From positions 1-8,698 of the forward strand of contig JACPAU010000010.1 of the NCBI GenBank assembly GCA_016180705.1: a stretch of 8,698 nt of DNA. Direction: 5' to 3'. The position numbers and the translations under genes were made by a program. Under the pieces are notes generated by a model that was not told the DNA's origin, did not search any database, and worked only from the letters and a program-made list of their open reading frames with translations. The DNA comes from Candidatus Methylomirabilota bacterium. GTDB lineage: Bacteria > Methylomirabilota > Methylomirabilia > Methylomirabilales > JACPAU01. Below are positions 1-7,190 of this stretch, piece by piece. Positions within the stretch are counted from its first letter, which is position 1. Each line of letters opens with the position of its first letter.

Positions 1-16
1 GGCCCCCGGCCCCCCT

Positions 17-83
17 GGGGAACCCTCCCGTGGTTCCCCCCCTCGGCGGAAGGCCGAGGGGCCCCCCTCCGCTACGGGGGCCC
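17..83. repeat. Cluster of GC-rich hairpins, probable intergenic repeat
   Basis: Consecutive perfect inverted repeats are visible. First, GGGGAACC (17-24) pairs with GGTTCCCC (32-39) across a 7-nt loop. Second, CCCCTCGGC (39-47) pairs with GCCGAGGGG (53-61) across a 5-nt loop. Third, GGGCCCCC (59-66) pairs with GGGGGCCC (76-83) across a 9-nt loop. The second and third share bases 59-61, so they compete at their edges. The block lies about 55 bp past the mlaE stop codon (minus strand). It could act as a transcript 3' end, but no T-run follows a stem on either strand, so a classical intrinsic terminator is not supported. A dispersed REP-like intergenic element is the better inference. The rest of 1-138 holds nothing else I can support. 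Confidence 0.6.
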
Positions 84-138
84 TGGGCGGCATCCGGCGC
101 CACCCGGACGCTGGGTCACCCAATGTATCTCGTTTGGA

Positions 139-927
139 TTAGAAATAGAAGATCAGCGCCACGATCACGTTGAAGGCAAAGCAGGCCACGAAGGAGTGGA
201 TCACCGCCCGCGTCGTGGCCTGGGGGATCTCGGTCGCGGAACCCCGGATCGCGAGTCCCTGGTGGCACGCGAGGGCGGTGATGCAGAGGCTGAAGATCGC
301 CACCTTCACGATCGTGAGGGCGAGGTCGGTGAACGTCAGGGCCTGACCCACCTGCTGGAGGAAGTAGGGGAAGGGCAGGAAGAGCTTCAGCCGGGCCACC
401 AGGTAGCCTCCCAGCAGGGCGGTGGCGTCGAACGTCAGGGTGAGCCCGGCGAGCGCCACCACCGACCCCGCGAGGCGGGGCCAGACGATGAAGGCCGCCG
501 GATCGATCCCCTGCGCTTCGAGCCCCTCCACTTGCCGCCCCACCTGCATCGTGGCCAGCTCGGCCGCGATGGCCGACCCGGAGCGGCCCACCACGACTAA
601 CGCCGCGCAGATGGGGCCGAGTTCGCGGACCACAATGACGGCCAGCACCGCCCCGAGCAGGTCCCCCGCGCCGACCCGCGGGAGCTGGGTCAGGGCCTCG
701 ATCGTGATCGTGGCCCCGGCCAGGAGCGCGATGGCCATCAGGACCGGGAGGGCATCCAGCCCGGTGAAGACCACCTGGTGGAGGCAGGCCCGCAGGACCG
801 GGGGACTCAGGGCGGCGCCCGAGCGGAGGAGGGCCCGGCCGGTCGCGTGCAGCAGCGTGTACATGTCGAGGAGGTAGCGTCCGAAGCCCAGCGCCACCCG
901 CCCGGTGGCGGCCACGACCGAGCCCAT
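139..927 (-). CDS. mlaE: MlaE-family ABC transporter permease (phospholipid/lipid transport)
   Basis: This is an inner-membrane permease of the MlaE family (262 aa; the family is usually about 260). With an MlaF ATPase and an MlaD MCE protein it moves phospholipids between the inner and outer membranes. Family signatures are clear: RELGP (residues 101-105), GRSGSAIAAEL (114-124) and EGLEAQGIDP (134-143). Hydrophobic segments lie at roughly 59-79, 91-114, 154-178, 208-224 and 241-262, the last ending at the C-terminus. The ATG at 927 was chosen because GGAGGG (940-935) sits 7 nt upstream; an in-frame ATG at 1008 would lie upstream of the predicted transcript start. The gene is divergent from the penicillin-binding protein gene. 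No mlaF or mlaD precedes it, and no gene begins in the 138 bp that follow, so its partners are either elsewhere or beyond the left edge. The family call is firm; the exact lipid substrate is unknown. Confidence 0.93.
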   Translation of the reverse strand: MGSVVAATGRVALGFGRYLLDMYTLLHATGRALLRSGAALSPPVLRACLHQVVFTGLDALPVLMAIALLAGATITIEALTQLPRVGAGDLLGAVLAVIVVRELGPICAALVVVGRSGSAIAAELATMQVGRQVEGLEAQGIDPAAFIVWPRLAGSVVALAGLTLTFDATALLGGYLVARLKLFLPFPYFLQQVGQALTFTDLALTIVKVAIFSLCITALACHQGLAIRGSATEIPQATTRAVIHSFVACFAFNVIVALIFYF

Positions 928-934
928 GACCTTT

Positions 935-940
935 CCCTCC
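935..940 (-). promoter_or_regulatory. Ribosome binding site that sets the mlaE start
   Basis: The minus strand reads GGAGGG here, inside a longer purine run, 7 nt before the ATG at 927. This supports the 262-residue product over the longer in-frame reading from 1008, whose extra N-terminus is Arg/Pro/Gly-rich and unlike MlaE. Confidence 0.75.
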
Positions 941-978
941 CCGCCGCGCGTGCTCTGCCGCGGCCAAGGGCGTCGCCC

Positions 979-1008
979 ACTATACCCAAGCGCGCGAAAG
1001 GGCGGCAA
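979..1008 (-). promoter_or_regulatory. Putative sigma70-type promoter for mlaE
   Basis: Read on the minus strand, TTGCCG (1008-1003) is followed after 18 bp by TATAGT (984-979). Predicted transcription starts near 972, giving a 5' UTR of about 45 nt before the mlaE ATG. The AT-rich -10 stands out against very GC-rich surroundings. The promoter is called from pattern only. Confidence 0.6.
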
Positions 1009-1028
1009 GGGAAATCCTCCGGCGATGC

Positions 1029-1037
1029 TGTTATACT
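1029..1037 (+). promoter_or_regulatory. Putative extended -10 promoter for the class A PBP gene
   Basis: TG (1029-1030), one base, then TATACT (1032-1037) forms an extended -10 element. No recognisable -35 lies at the right distance, which fits extended -10 promoters. Transcription would start near 1044, only about 15 nt before the GTG start, leaving room for the GGAGGG ribosome binding site (1049-1054). Confidence 0.5.
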
Positions 1038-1058
1038 GGGCGAACTCCGGAGGGCGAG

Positions 1059-3347
1059 GTGCGGCAGATCAGCTGGCGGCATCTGGTGGCGGCGGCAGCG
1101 GGGCTCCTGCTGGGCGGCGGGGTTCTCCTGTACGCCACGCTCCGCCTTCCGGAGCCCGGAGTGCTTCCCGCCGGGCCCGCCCGCATCTACGGCGCCCCCC
1201 TCTCCCTCACCCCCGGCATGGCCCTCACCCGCGAGCGCTTCCTGGCCCGCCTCGTCCCCCTCGGGTACCGGACCGTGGACGCCCTGCACGACGCCGGCGA
1301 CGTGGTCGTGGAGGCCGAGGAGGTTGACGTCTTCCTCCGCCCCTTTTCCTACCCGGACGGGGAGTTCCCCAGCGGGCCGGTCCGCCTCGAGTTCGCCGAG
1401 GGCCAGCTCAGCCGGATCCGGCGGCTGCCGGAGGGGGAGGACCTCCCCGAACTCCGATTGGAGCCGGAGCTCCTGTCGGGGGCGTCCGGGGCGGGGTTGG
1501 CCTTCACCCGGCCGCTCCCGCTCGAGGAGATCCCGCCCCACCTGACGGGCGCGATCCTGGCGGTGGAGGACCGGCGGTTCCTCAGCCACGGGGGCCTGGA
1601 CTTCCGCGCGATCGCCCGGGCGGCGTGGGTGAACCTCCGGCACGGCGAGCTCCTCCAGGGGGGGAGCACGGTGACCCAGCAACTCGCCAAGACCCTCTAC
1701 CTTACGCCCCACCGGACCTTCTGGCGGAAGGTCCGGGAGGCGGTCCTCGCGCTGCTGCTCGAGCTGAAGTACCCGAAGGAGGCGATCCTGGAATCGTACC
1801 TCAACGCCGTGTATTTCGGCCAGTGGGGCGGCGTGCCGATCCGGGGGGTGGAGGAGGCCAGCCGCTTCTACTACGGCGTGGGCGTCGAGCGGGTCACCTT
1901 GCCGCAGGCCGCCCTCCTGGCCGCCCTCATCCGCGGGCCGAACCTGTACTCGCCCTTCCGCGACCCGGAGCGGGCGCACGAGCGGCGGGCCCTCGTGCTC
2001 CGCCGGATGCGGGAGGAGGGCATGATCACCGAGGAGCAGGAGGCGGAGGCCGGCGCGGCGCCCCTCGGGATCCGGGCCCCCGAGGAGGCCGAGGCGCAGG
2101 CTCCCTACTTCGTGGACTACATTCTCCGGACGCTGGAGGAGGCGGGCGTCGTGGCGGAGGCGGCGCACGCGCGCATCTTCACGACCCTGGACCCCCTCCT
2201 GCAGCGAACGGCCGCGGCCACCGTCCGCCGCGGCCTGATGCGCCTCGAGGCCCGCTATCCGCACCTGAAGCGGGCGCGGCTGGAGGAGCGGCTGCAGGGC
2301 GCGCTGGTGGCTCTGGACGTCCGCACCGGGGCGGTCCTGGCCATGGTAGGGGGGCGGGAGTACCGGGAGAGCCAGTTCAACCGGGCGGTCCAGGCCCGGC
2401 GGCAGCCGGGCTCCCTGTTCAAGCCGTTCGTCTACCTGGCCGCCCTGACCCCGGCCGATGGGCGGCCGCCCTTCACGGCCGCCACGCTCGTCGAGGACAG
2501 CCCCCTCACCCTCCTCAGCGGAGGCAAGATCTGGTCCCCGGAGAACTACGACGGCCTCTTCCGGGGGCCGGTGACGGTCCGGACCGCCCTCGAGCAGTCC
2601 CTCAACGTGCCCACGGTCCGGGTCGCCGAGGGCGTGGGTCTCGAGCGGATCGTGGAGGCTGCCCGTTCGGCCGGCATCGCCTCCCCCCTGACCCCGGTGC
2701 CGTCCCTGGCTCTCGGGACCTCCGAGGTCACGCTGCTCGAGGTCACCGCCGCCTACGCCACGCTGGCCGCGGCCGGGCGGCGCGTCACGCCGCTTCCCGT
2801 CGCGGCGGTGGTCCTGGGCGCGGAGGTGTACCGGGAGGCCCTGGGACCGGGGCCGGTGGCGGTGAGCCCCCAGGCGGCCTTCGTGCTGACGCACCTGCTG
2901 CGGGGGACGCTCGAGCGGGGGACGGGGGCGGCGGCGGCGGCCCTCGGCCTCAGCCGGCCGGCCGCGGGGAAGACCGGGACGACGGACGACTTCCGGGACG
3001 CCTGGTTCGTCGGGTACACCCCCACCATCGCGGTCGGGGTGTGGGTCGGGTTTGACCGCGAGGAGCCGCTCCGGCTCGGCGGCGCGGTGGCCGCACTCCC
3101 GATGTGGGTGGACTTCCTGGAGAGCCTCCCCGCGGAGGAGCCCGCCGACTTCGCGGTCCCGCCCGGCGTCCTCTTCCGGACCGTGGACCCCACGACGGGC
3201 GGGCTGGCCACCTGGGAGTGCCCCGTGCGCGTCGAGGAGGCGTTCCTCGAGGGGACGGAACCGACGGCCGCCTGCCCGGCGCACCCGGGAGGTCTCTTCC
3301 GCTGGCTTCGCCGCGGGGGCGAGGAGACCCAGGCGCCCCAACAGTGA
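1059..3347 (+). CDS. mrcB: Class A penicillin-binding protein, PBP1B-like (bifunctional peptidoglycan synthase)
   Basis: The product (762 aa) polymerises lipid II into glycan strands and cross-links the peptides, anchored in the inner membrane and acting in the periplasm. A single membrane anchor lies at about residues 9-28. A UB2H-like domain follows (about 41-125, beginning ARIYGAPLSLTPG), as in PBP1B, where it docks the outer-membrane activator LpoB. The GT51 transglycosylase has catalytic Glu170 in EDRRF and GGSTVTQQL at 201-209. The transpeptidase has SLFK (nucleophile Ser452), SLN (514-516) and KTGT (638-641), so both active sites look intact. The tail carries the two-cysteine WEC...GTEPTAAC pattern common in class A PBPs. 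The GTG start follows GGAGGG (1049-1054) with a short 4-nt gap. The gene appears monocistronic, since glnD has its own promoter. The symbol mrcB rests on the UB2H domain; a broader 'PBP1 family' name would be safer if that domain is not confirmed. Confidence 0.93.
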   Translation: MRQISWRHLVAAAAGLLLGGGVLLYATLRLPEPGVLPAGPARIYGAPLSLTPGMALTRERFLARLVPLGYRTVDALHDAGDVVVEAEEVDVFLRPFSYPDGEFPSGPVRLEFAEGQLSRIRRLPEGEDLPELRLEPELLSGASGAGLAFTRPLPLEEIPPHLTGAILAVEDRRFLSHGGLDFRAIARAAWVNLRHGELLQGGSTVTQQLAKTLYLTPHRTFWRKVREAVLALLLELKYPKEAILESYLNAVYFGQWGGVPIRGVEEASRFYYGVGVERVTLPQAALLAALIRGPNLYSPFRDPERAHERRALVLRRMREEGMITEEQEAEAGAAPLGIRAPEEAEAQAPYFVDYILRTLEEAGVVAEAAHARIFTTLDPLLQRTAAATVRRGLMRLEARYPHLKRARLEERLQGALVALDVRTGAVLAMVGGREYRESQFNRAVQARRQPGSLFKPFVYLAALTPADGRPPFTAATLVEDSPLTLLSGGKIWSPENYDGLFRGPVTVRTALEQSLNVPTVRVAEGVGLERIVEAARSAGIASPLTPVPSLALGTSEVTLLEVTAAYATLAAAGRRVTPLPVAAVVLGAEVYREALGPGPVAVSPQAAFVLTHLLRGTLERGTGAAAAALGLSRPAAGKTGTTDDFRDAWFVGYTPTIAVGVWVGFDREEPLRLGGAVAALPMWVDFLESLPAEEPADFAVPPGVLFRTVDPTTGGLATWECPVRVEEAFLEGTEPTAACPAHPGGLFRWLRRGGEETQAPQQ

Positions 3348-3363
3348 GCGCGCCCCCTTTTCC

Positions 3364-3393
3364 TTGACCCCCGGAAAGCCGCCTCCCTATACT
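3364..3393 (+). promoter_or_regulatory. Strong sigma70-type promoter for glnD(-aroE)
   Basis: TTGACC (3364-3369) and TATACT (3388-3393) are separated by 18 bp in the 72-bp gap between the PBP gene and glnD. Transcription would start near 3400, about 20 nt before the glnD ATG. No sigma54-type element is seen here, so expression looks constitutive rather than NtrC-driven (inference). Confidence 0.7.
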
Positions 3394-3419
3394 GGCCGGG
3401 AGCCCACGGAGAACGCAGG

Positions 3420-6221
3420 ATGACGCTGCTCATCACCGCCGCGGCGGAGACGGAGGGGCGGGCGACCGCCTGGGGGGAGGAGCTCGCGGCGGCCCTGGCC
3501 CCCCTCTGGGCGCGCGGAGGGGCGGACCTCCTCGGCGCCCCGGAGGGGCCGGGGGCGCCGGCGCGCCACCGGCAGGCCCTCGTCCACGCCGTGCGCGCGT
3601 TCGTGGAGGAGCGGCGGGAGGGGATCCGGCGCCGCCATCGGGCGGGGGCGGCGGGCCTGACCACGGTAGCGGACCTGACGGCCTTGACGGACGCGCTGCT
3701 CACCACGCTGTACCGCTCCGCCGAGGCGGCCGCGGCCGCGCCCTTCGGCGAGCGGGCGGCTCCCGCCGCCTGCGCCCTGGTGGCGTTGGGGGGCTACGGG
3801 CGCCGGGAACTCTGTCCGGCCTCCGACGTGGACATCCTCTTCCTGTACCAGGGGGAGGTCGGGCGGACGATGCACGCGCTCGTCCACTTCCTCCTCCACC
3901 TGCTCTGGGACGTGGGCTTCACCGTCGGCCACTCGGTCCGCACGCTCCGCGACTGCCGGAAGATGGCCGAGGAGGACCTGCGCTCGCGCACCTCGATGAT
4001 GGAGGCGCGCTTCCTGGCGGGGGAGGCTGCCCTCGTCGAGGGGCTCGGGAAGGTCGTGGGCGGCGCCATGGCCCGGCGGAAGGCCCAGGAGTACATCCGG
4101 GCCAAGCTGGCGGAGCAGGCGGCGCGCCACGAGAAGCACGGCGGGTCGCTGTACCTGCAGGAGCCGCAGATCAAGGAGGGGGTGGGGGGGCTGCGGGACG
4201 TCCACACCGCCCTCTGGGTGGCGGCGGCGGCGCACCCGGTCCGGGACCTGGAGGACCTCGCCACGTGGGGGATGCTGGACCGGGAGGAGGTGGCGGGCTA
4301 TCGCGCGGCCATCGACTTCCTCCTCCGGGCGCGGGTGGAGCTCCACTACCTCTCGGAGACCCGGTCGGACGTCCTCCTCTTCCCGCTCCAGGTGCCCGCC
4401 GCCGCGCACCTCGGGTTCACCGACGACGGGGCCGCCCGGGGGGTCGAGCGGTTCATGCAGACCTACTACCTGCACGCCCGTACCGTCCAGCAGGTCTCCG
4501 CCCGGATCGTGGACCGCTGCACCGGGACCCCATCCCGGGTCGGCGCGCGGATCCGCCAGCTCATGGGGCGGGACCTCGGGGACGGGTTCACCGAGATCGG
4601 GCGGGAGATCCACATCCTGCCCCGGCACCAGGAGTTGTTCGCCGAGGACCCGGTCCGCCTCCTGAAGGCCTTCTGGTACGCGCAGCAGACGGGATTCGCC
4701 CTGAGCCAGGGCGCGCGGGACCTCATCCGGGGCAACCTGGACCGGATCGACGACGCGGTCCGCCGCAGCAACCGGGCGCTCGGGTGCTTCCTCGCCATCC
4801 TGCGGGAGCGGACCGGGGTGGCGCGCATCCTCCGCCAGATGCACGAGACCGGGGTGCTCGGCGCCTACATCCCGGAGTGGGGGAAGCTCACCTGCCTCGT
4901 GCAGCACGACCTCTACCACAAGTATACGGTGGACGTGCACACCCTCCTCGCCCTGGAGTACCTGGAGCAACTGGACCGGGCGGAGACGACCCACGCGGAG
5001 GAGTTCCAGGCCATCGCGGCGCAGCTCCCGCGGCCGGAGGTGCTGAAGCTGGCGGTCCTCCTGCATGACATCGGCAAGGGGGAGGGGCACGGGCACGTCG
5101 TAGCCGGCCGCCGGCTCACCGTGCAGATCCTGGAGCGCATGGGGCTCGCGCCGGAGGAGATCGCCGAGGTCGAGTTCCTGGTGGCCAACCACCTCGTCAT
5201 GGCCCACCTCTCGCAGCGGCGCGACCTCTCCGACGAGCGCATGGTGCTGGAGTTCGCCCGGCAGGTGAAGACGATCCCCCTCCTCCAGATGCTCTATCTC
5301 CTCACCTATCTGGACATCCGGGCGGTGGGGCCGGACGTCTGGACGGAGTGGAAGGGCGCCCTGCTCTGGGAACTCTACCTCAAGACGCACACGATCCTGA
5401 CGCGCGGAATCGCCGAGGGGGTGGACGATGCGGCACGGGCCGCCGAGGTGGGGACCGCCCTCCTCGCGGAGCTGACGGCGGAGTTCGCGCCCGCCGCCGT
5501 CCGGGCGCACCTGGACAAGGCGCCGGTGCGCTACCTGCTGACCACCACGGCGCCCCGGGTGGCCCAGCACCTGCGCCTCATCCAGCGGCTCGAGGCGGGC
5601 GCGGAGGCGGCCGTGCAGTGGGCGGCCTACCCGATGGCGGGGCACGCGGAGGTGGTCGTCTGCGCGTACGGGAGGCCGGGGCGGTTCGCCCGGATCGTGG
5701 GAACCCTCACGGCCAACGGCATGAACATCCTGAGCGCGGCGATCTCCACCCTGGCGGACGGCCTCGTGATCCGCCAGTTTCAGGTGGATGACGGGCGGGG
5801 AATGGCCATCGGGGACCCGACGGCCTGGACGCGCTTCGAGGCGGACCTGGACCGGGTCCTGCGGGGCGTGGCGGACGTGCGGGAGCTGATCCTGGCCCGA
5901 CGCCGGGACGTGCTGCGGCGCCCGGCCTACAAAGGGCGGACGCCGCCTCCGACCCGGGTCGAGTTCGACAACGTGGTCTCCGAAACCCACACGGTCCTGG
6001 ATGTCCGGACGGCCGACCGCCTGGGGCTCCTCTACGTGATCTCCAGCGTCCTCACCGAACTCGGGCTCGACCTCAGCCTGGCGAAGATCACGACCGAGGC
6101 GGATCAGGCGGTGGACGTGTTCTACGTCACCGAGGCGGGCGGCTCCAAGGTGCCGGAGGGACCGCGCATGGAGGAGATCCGGCGGCGCCTGACGGAGGCC
6201 ATCTCCGAGGGAATCGGGTAG
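3420..6221 (+). CDS. glnD: Bifunctional PII uridylyltransferase / uridylyl-removing enzyme GlnD
   Basis: GlnD is the cytoplasmic glutamine sensor of nitrogen control. It adds UMP to PII proteins (GlnB/GlnK) when glutamine is low and removes it when glutamine is high. The product is 933 aa (E. coli GlnD is about 890). The nucleotidyltransferase motif GGYGRRELCPASDVD spans 124-138, with metal-binding Asp136 and Asp138. The HD hydrolase domain follows VQHDLYHKYTVDVHTL and has His507, His549-Asp550 (LLHDIGKG), His591, His596 and Asp632, a complete-looking metal site. Two ACT domains close the protein, at about 742-815 and 857-925; in the family these bind glutamine. GGAG (3408-3411) lies 8 nt before the ATG. 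aroE starts 12 bp after the stop. All catalytic elements are present, so both activities are expected. The PII genes it would act on are not in the window. Confidence 0.97.
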   Translation: MTLLITAAAETEGRATAWGEELAAALAPLWARGGADLLGAPEGPGAPARHRQALVHAVRAFVEERREGIRRRHRAGAAGLTTVADLTALTDALLTTLYRSAEAAAAAPFGERAAPAACALVALGGYGRRELCPASDVDILFLYQGEVGRTMHALVHFLLHLLWDVGFTVGHSVRTLRDCRKMAEEDLRSRTSMMEARFLAGEAALVEGLGKVVGGAMARRKAQEYIRAKLAEQAARHEKHGGSLYLQEPQIKEGVGGLRDVHTALWVAAAAHPVRDLEDLATWGMLDREEVAGYRAAIDFLLRARVELHYLSETRSDVLLFPLQVPAAAHLGFTDDGAARGVERFMQTYYLHARTVQQVSARIVDRCTGTPSRVGARIRQLMGRDLGDGFTEIGREIHILPRHQELFAEDPVRLLKAFWYAQQTGFALSQGARDLIRGNLDRIDDAVRRSNRALGCFLAILRERTGVARILRQMHETGVLGAYIPEWGKLTCLVQHDLYHKYTVDVHTLLALEYLEQLDRAETTHAEEFQAIAAQLPRPEVLKLAVLLHDIGKGEGHGHVVAGRRLTVQILERMGLAPEEIAEVEFLVANHLVMAHLSQRRDLSDERMVLEFARQVKTIPLLQMLYLLTYLDIRAVGPDVWTEWKGALLWELYLKTHTILTRGIAEGVDDAARAAEVGTALLAELTAEFAPAAVRAHLDKAPVRYLLTTTAPRVAQHLRLIQRLEAGAEAAVQWAAYPMAGHAEVVVCAYGRPGRFARIVGTLTANGMNILSAAISTLADGLVIRQFQVDDGRGMAIGDPTAWTRFEADLDRVLRGVADVRELILARRRDVLRRPAYKGRTPPPTRVEFDNVVSETHTVLDVRTADRLGLLYVISSVLTELGLDLSLAKITTEADQAVDVFYVTEAGGSKVPEGPRMEEIRRRLTEAISEGIG

Positions 6222-6233
6222 GGGGCTCGCGCC

Positions 6234-7100
6234 ATGGGGATCACGGGGAAGACGCGGCTCTGTTTCGTCCTGGGCCACCCCATCGCCCACACCCTCTCCC
6301 CCGCGATGCACAACGCCGGCTTCGCCGCCCTGAACCTCCCCTACGTCTACCTCCCCTGGGCCGTGCCCCCCGAGGGGTTGACCGCCGCCGCCGCCGCCTT
6401 CCGGGCGATGGAGAACTTCGCGGGGGCCAACGTGACGGTTCCCCACAAGGAGGCCATCCGGAAGTCCCTGGACGCCCTCTCCCCGGAGGCGGAGGGAATC
6501 GGGGCCGTCAACACCGTCGTCCCCCGGGACGGGCGCCTGGTGGGGTACAACACGGATGGGGAGGGGTTTCTGATTTCGCTCCGGGAGGAGGGAAAGACGG
6601 ATCCCCGCGGGGCCCGGGTGCTGCTCCTGGGGGCAGGGGGAGGGGCGAAAGGTGTCGCCTACGCCCTGGCATCCGGGGGGGCGGCTGCCATCACCGTGGC
6701 CAACCGGTCCGCCGATCGGGCAGAGGCCCTGGTGGAAGCGCTGTCGGCCCGCTTCCCCAAGTGTCAATTTTTGGCACTGCCCTTGCAGTCCCCGCGGGTC
6801 GCCGATGCCCTCAGGTCGGCCGATGTCTTGGTGAACGCCACGGCGGTCGGCCTCGCCCACGGTGAGACCCTTCCCCTGGAACTGGACGGGCTGAGGTCCA
6901 CGACGCTGGTCTGCGACCTGATTTACCGGCCCCCGGAGACCGGGCTACTGAAGGAGGCGCGCCGGAGGGGCTGCCGGGCGCTGAACGGGCTCGGGATGCT
7001 CCTGCACCAGGGGGCCGCCGCCTTCCGTCTCTTCACGGGGGAGGCGCCCCCGGTGGAGGCGATGCGGGCGGCGCTCCTGCGGGGACTAGCAGGATCTTGA
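6234..7100 (+). CDS. aroE: Shikimate dehydrogenase (NADP-dependent)
   Basis: AroE reduces 3-dehydroshikimate to shikimate with NADPH, the fourth step of the shikimate pathway to chorismate. Length (288 aa) is normal for the family (about 270-290). The substrate domain has TLSP (20-23), NVTVPHK with catalytic Lys72, GAVNT (90-94, Asn93) and YNTDG with Asp108. The Rossmann domain has the glycine loop GAGGGAKG (133-140) and NRS (157-159), the usual NADP-selecting signature. VCDLIYRP (Asp228, Tyr231) and LHQGA (Gln259) complete the active site. The usual SxS start of the shikimate pocket is TLS here, with Thr20 in place of the first Ser, a mild change. The ATG lies 12 bp after the glnD stop with only a GGGGG tract (6222-6226) as a ribosome site, so translational coupling to glnD is likely. 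NRS and Lys72 favour true AroE over quinate/shikimate dehydrogenase YdiB, though this is not proof. Confidence 0.96.
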   Translation: MGITGKTRLCFVLGHPIAHTLSPAMHNAGFAALNLPYVYLPWAVPPEGLTAAAAAFRAMENFAGANVTVPHKEAIRKSLDALSPEAEGIGAVNTVVPRDGRLVGYNTDGEGFLISLREEGKTDPRGARVLLLGAGGGAKGVAYALASGGAAAITVANRSADRAEALVEALSARFPKCQFLALPLQSPRVADALRSADVLVNATAVGLAHGETLPLELDGLRSTTLVCDLIYRPPETGLLKEARRRGCRALNGLGMLLHQGAAAFRLFTGEAPPVEAMRAALLRGLAGS

Positions 7101-7156
7101 TACCGGCGGAGGCGGGCCGCCCCTGAGACGTGCCCGCGCGGCCCCCGCCCGGCCAC

Positions 7157-7172
7157 GACCCGCCAGCGGGTC
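7157..7172. promoter_or_regulatory. Perfect inverted repeat upstream of pilB
   Basis: GACCCGC (7157-7163) and GCGGGTC (7166-7172) are exact reverse complements around a 2-bp centre. The site lies in the 90-bp aroE-pilB gap and ends 3 bp before the pilB ribosome binding site. It could be a repressor operator or an mRNA hairpin touching the translation start. Chance is a real possibility in such GC-rich DNA, and no promoter was recognised nearby. Confidence 0.4.
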
Positions 7173-7175
7173 ACC

Positions 7176-7180
7176 GGAGG
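7176..7180 (+). promoter_or_regulatory. pilB ribosome binding site
   Basis: GGAGG is placed 10 nt before the ATG at 7191, a slightly long spacing. It supports this start codon and suggests translation independent of aroE. Confidence 0.65.
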
Positions 7181-7190
7181 ATTTCCGTCC

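Noticed and set aside
17..61. Intrinsic terminator for mlaE
   Set aside because: The stems are strong, but no T-run follows them in the direction of mlaE transcription.
928..1008. Longer mlaE start at 1008
   Set aside because: It would place the start codon inside the -35 element of the predicted promoter and add a Pro/Arg/Gly-rich extension not seen in MlaE. The ATG at 927 has a good ribosome site.
1625..3055. 476-codon plus-strand frame inside the PBP gene
   Set aside because: It is an alternative frame with a Gly/Pro/Arg/Ala-rich, motif-free product. The in-frame GT51 and transpeptidase motifs lie in the other frame.
807..3341. 844-codon open frame antisense to the PBP gene
   Set aside because: It is a GC-driven mirror of a gene with intact catalytic motifs. 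Its translation is Arg/Gly/Pro-rich, has no recognisable domain, and overlaps the start of mlaE.
6291..6302. Thr-Leu-Ser-Pro instead of Ser-x-Ser in the AroE shikimate pocket as a sign of altered substrate
   Set aside because: Thr for Ser keeps the hydroxyl, and every other active-site residue is present, so a change of function is not supported.
3387..6860. 1157-codon open frame antisense to glnD and aroE
   Set aside because: Its composition is low-complexity (His/Gly/Arg/Pro/Val/Asp-rich), it has no family motifs, and it spans two well-supported sense genes. Stop codons are scarce at this GC content.
7140..7175. Sigma54 promoter for pilB
   Set aside because: Pilus genes are sometimes sigma54-dependent, but the best GG/GC pair here has the wrong spacing and lacks the rest of the TGGCAC-TTGC consensus.
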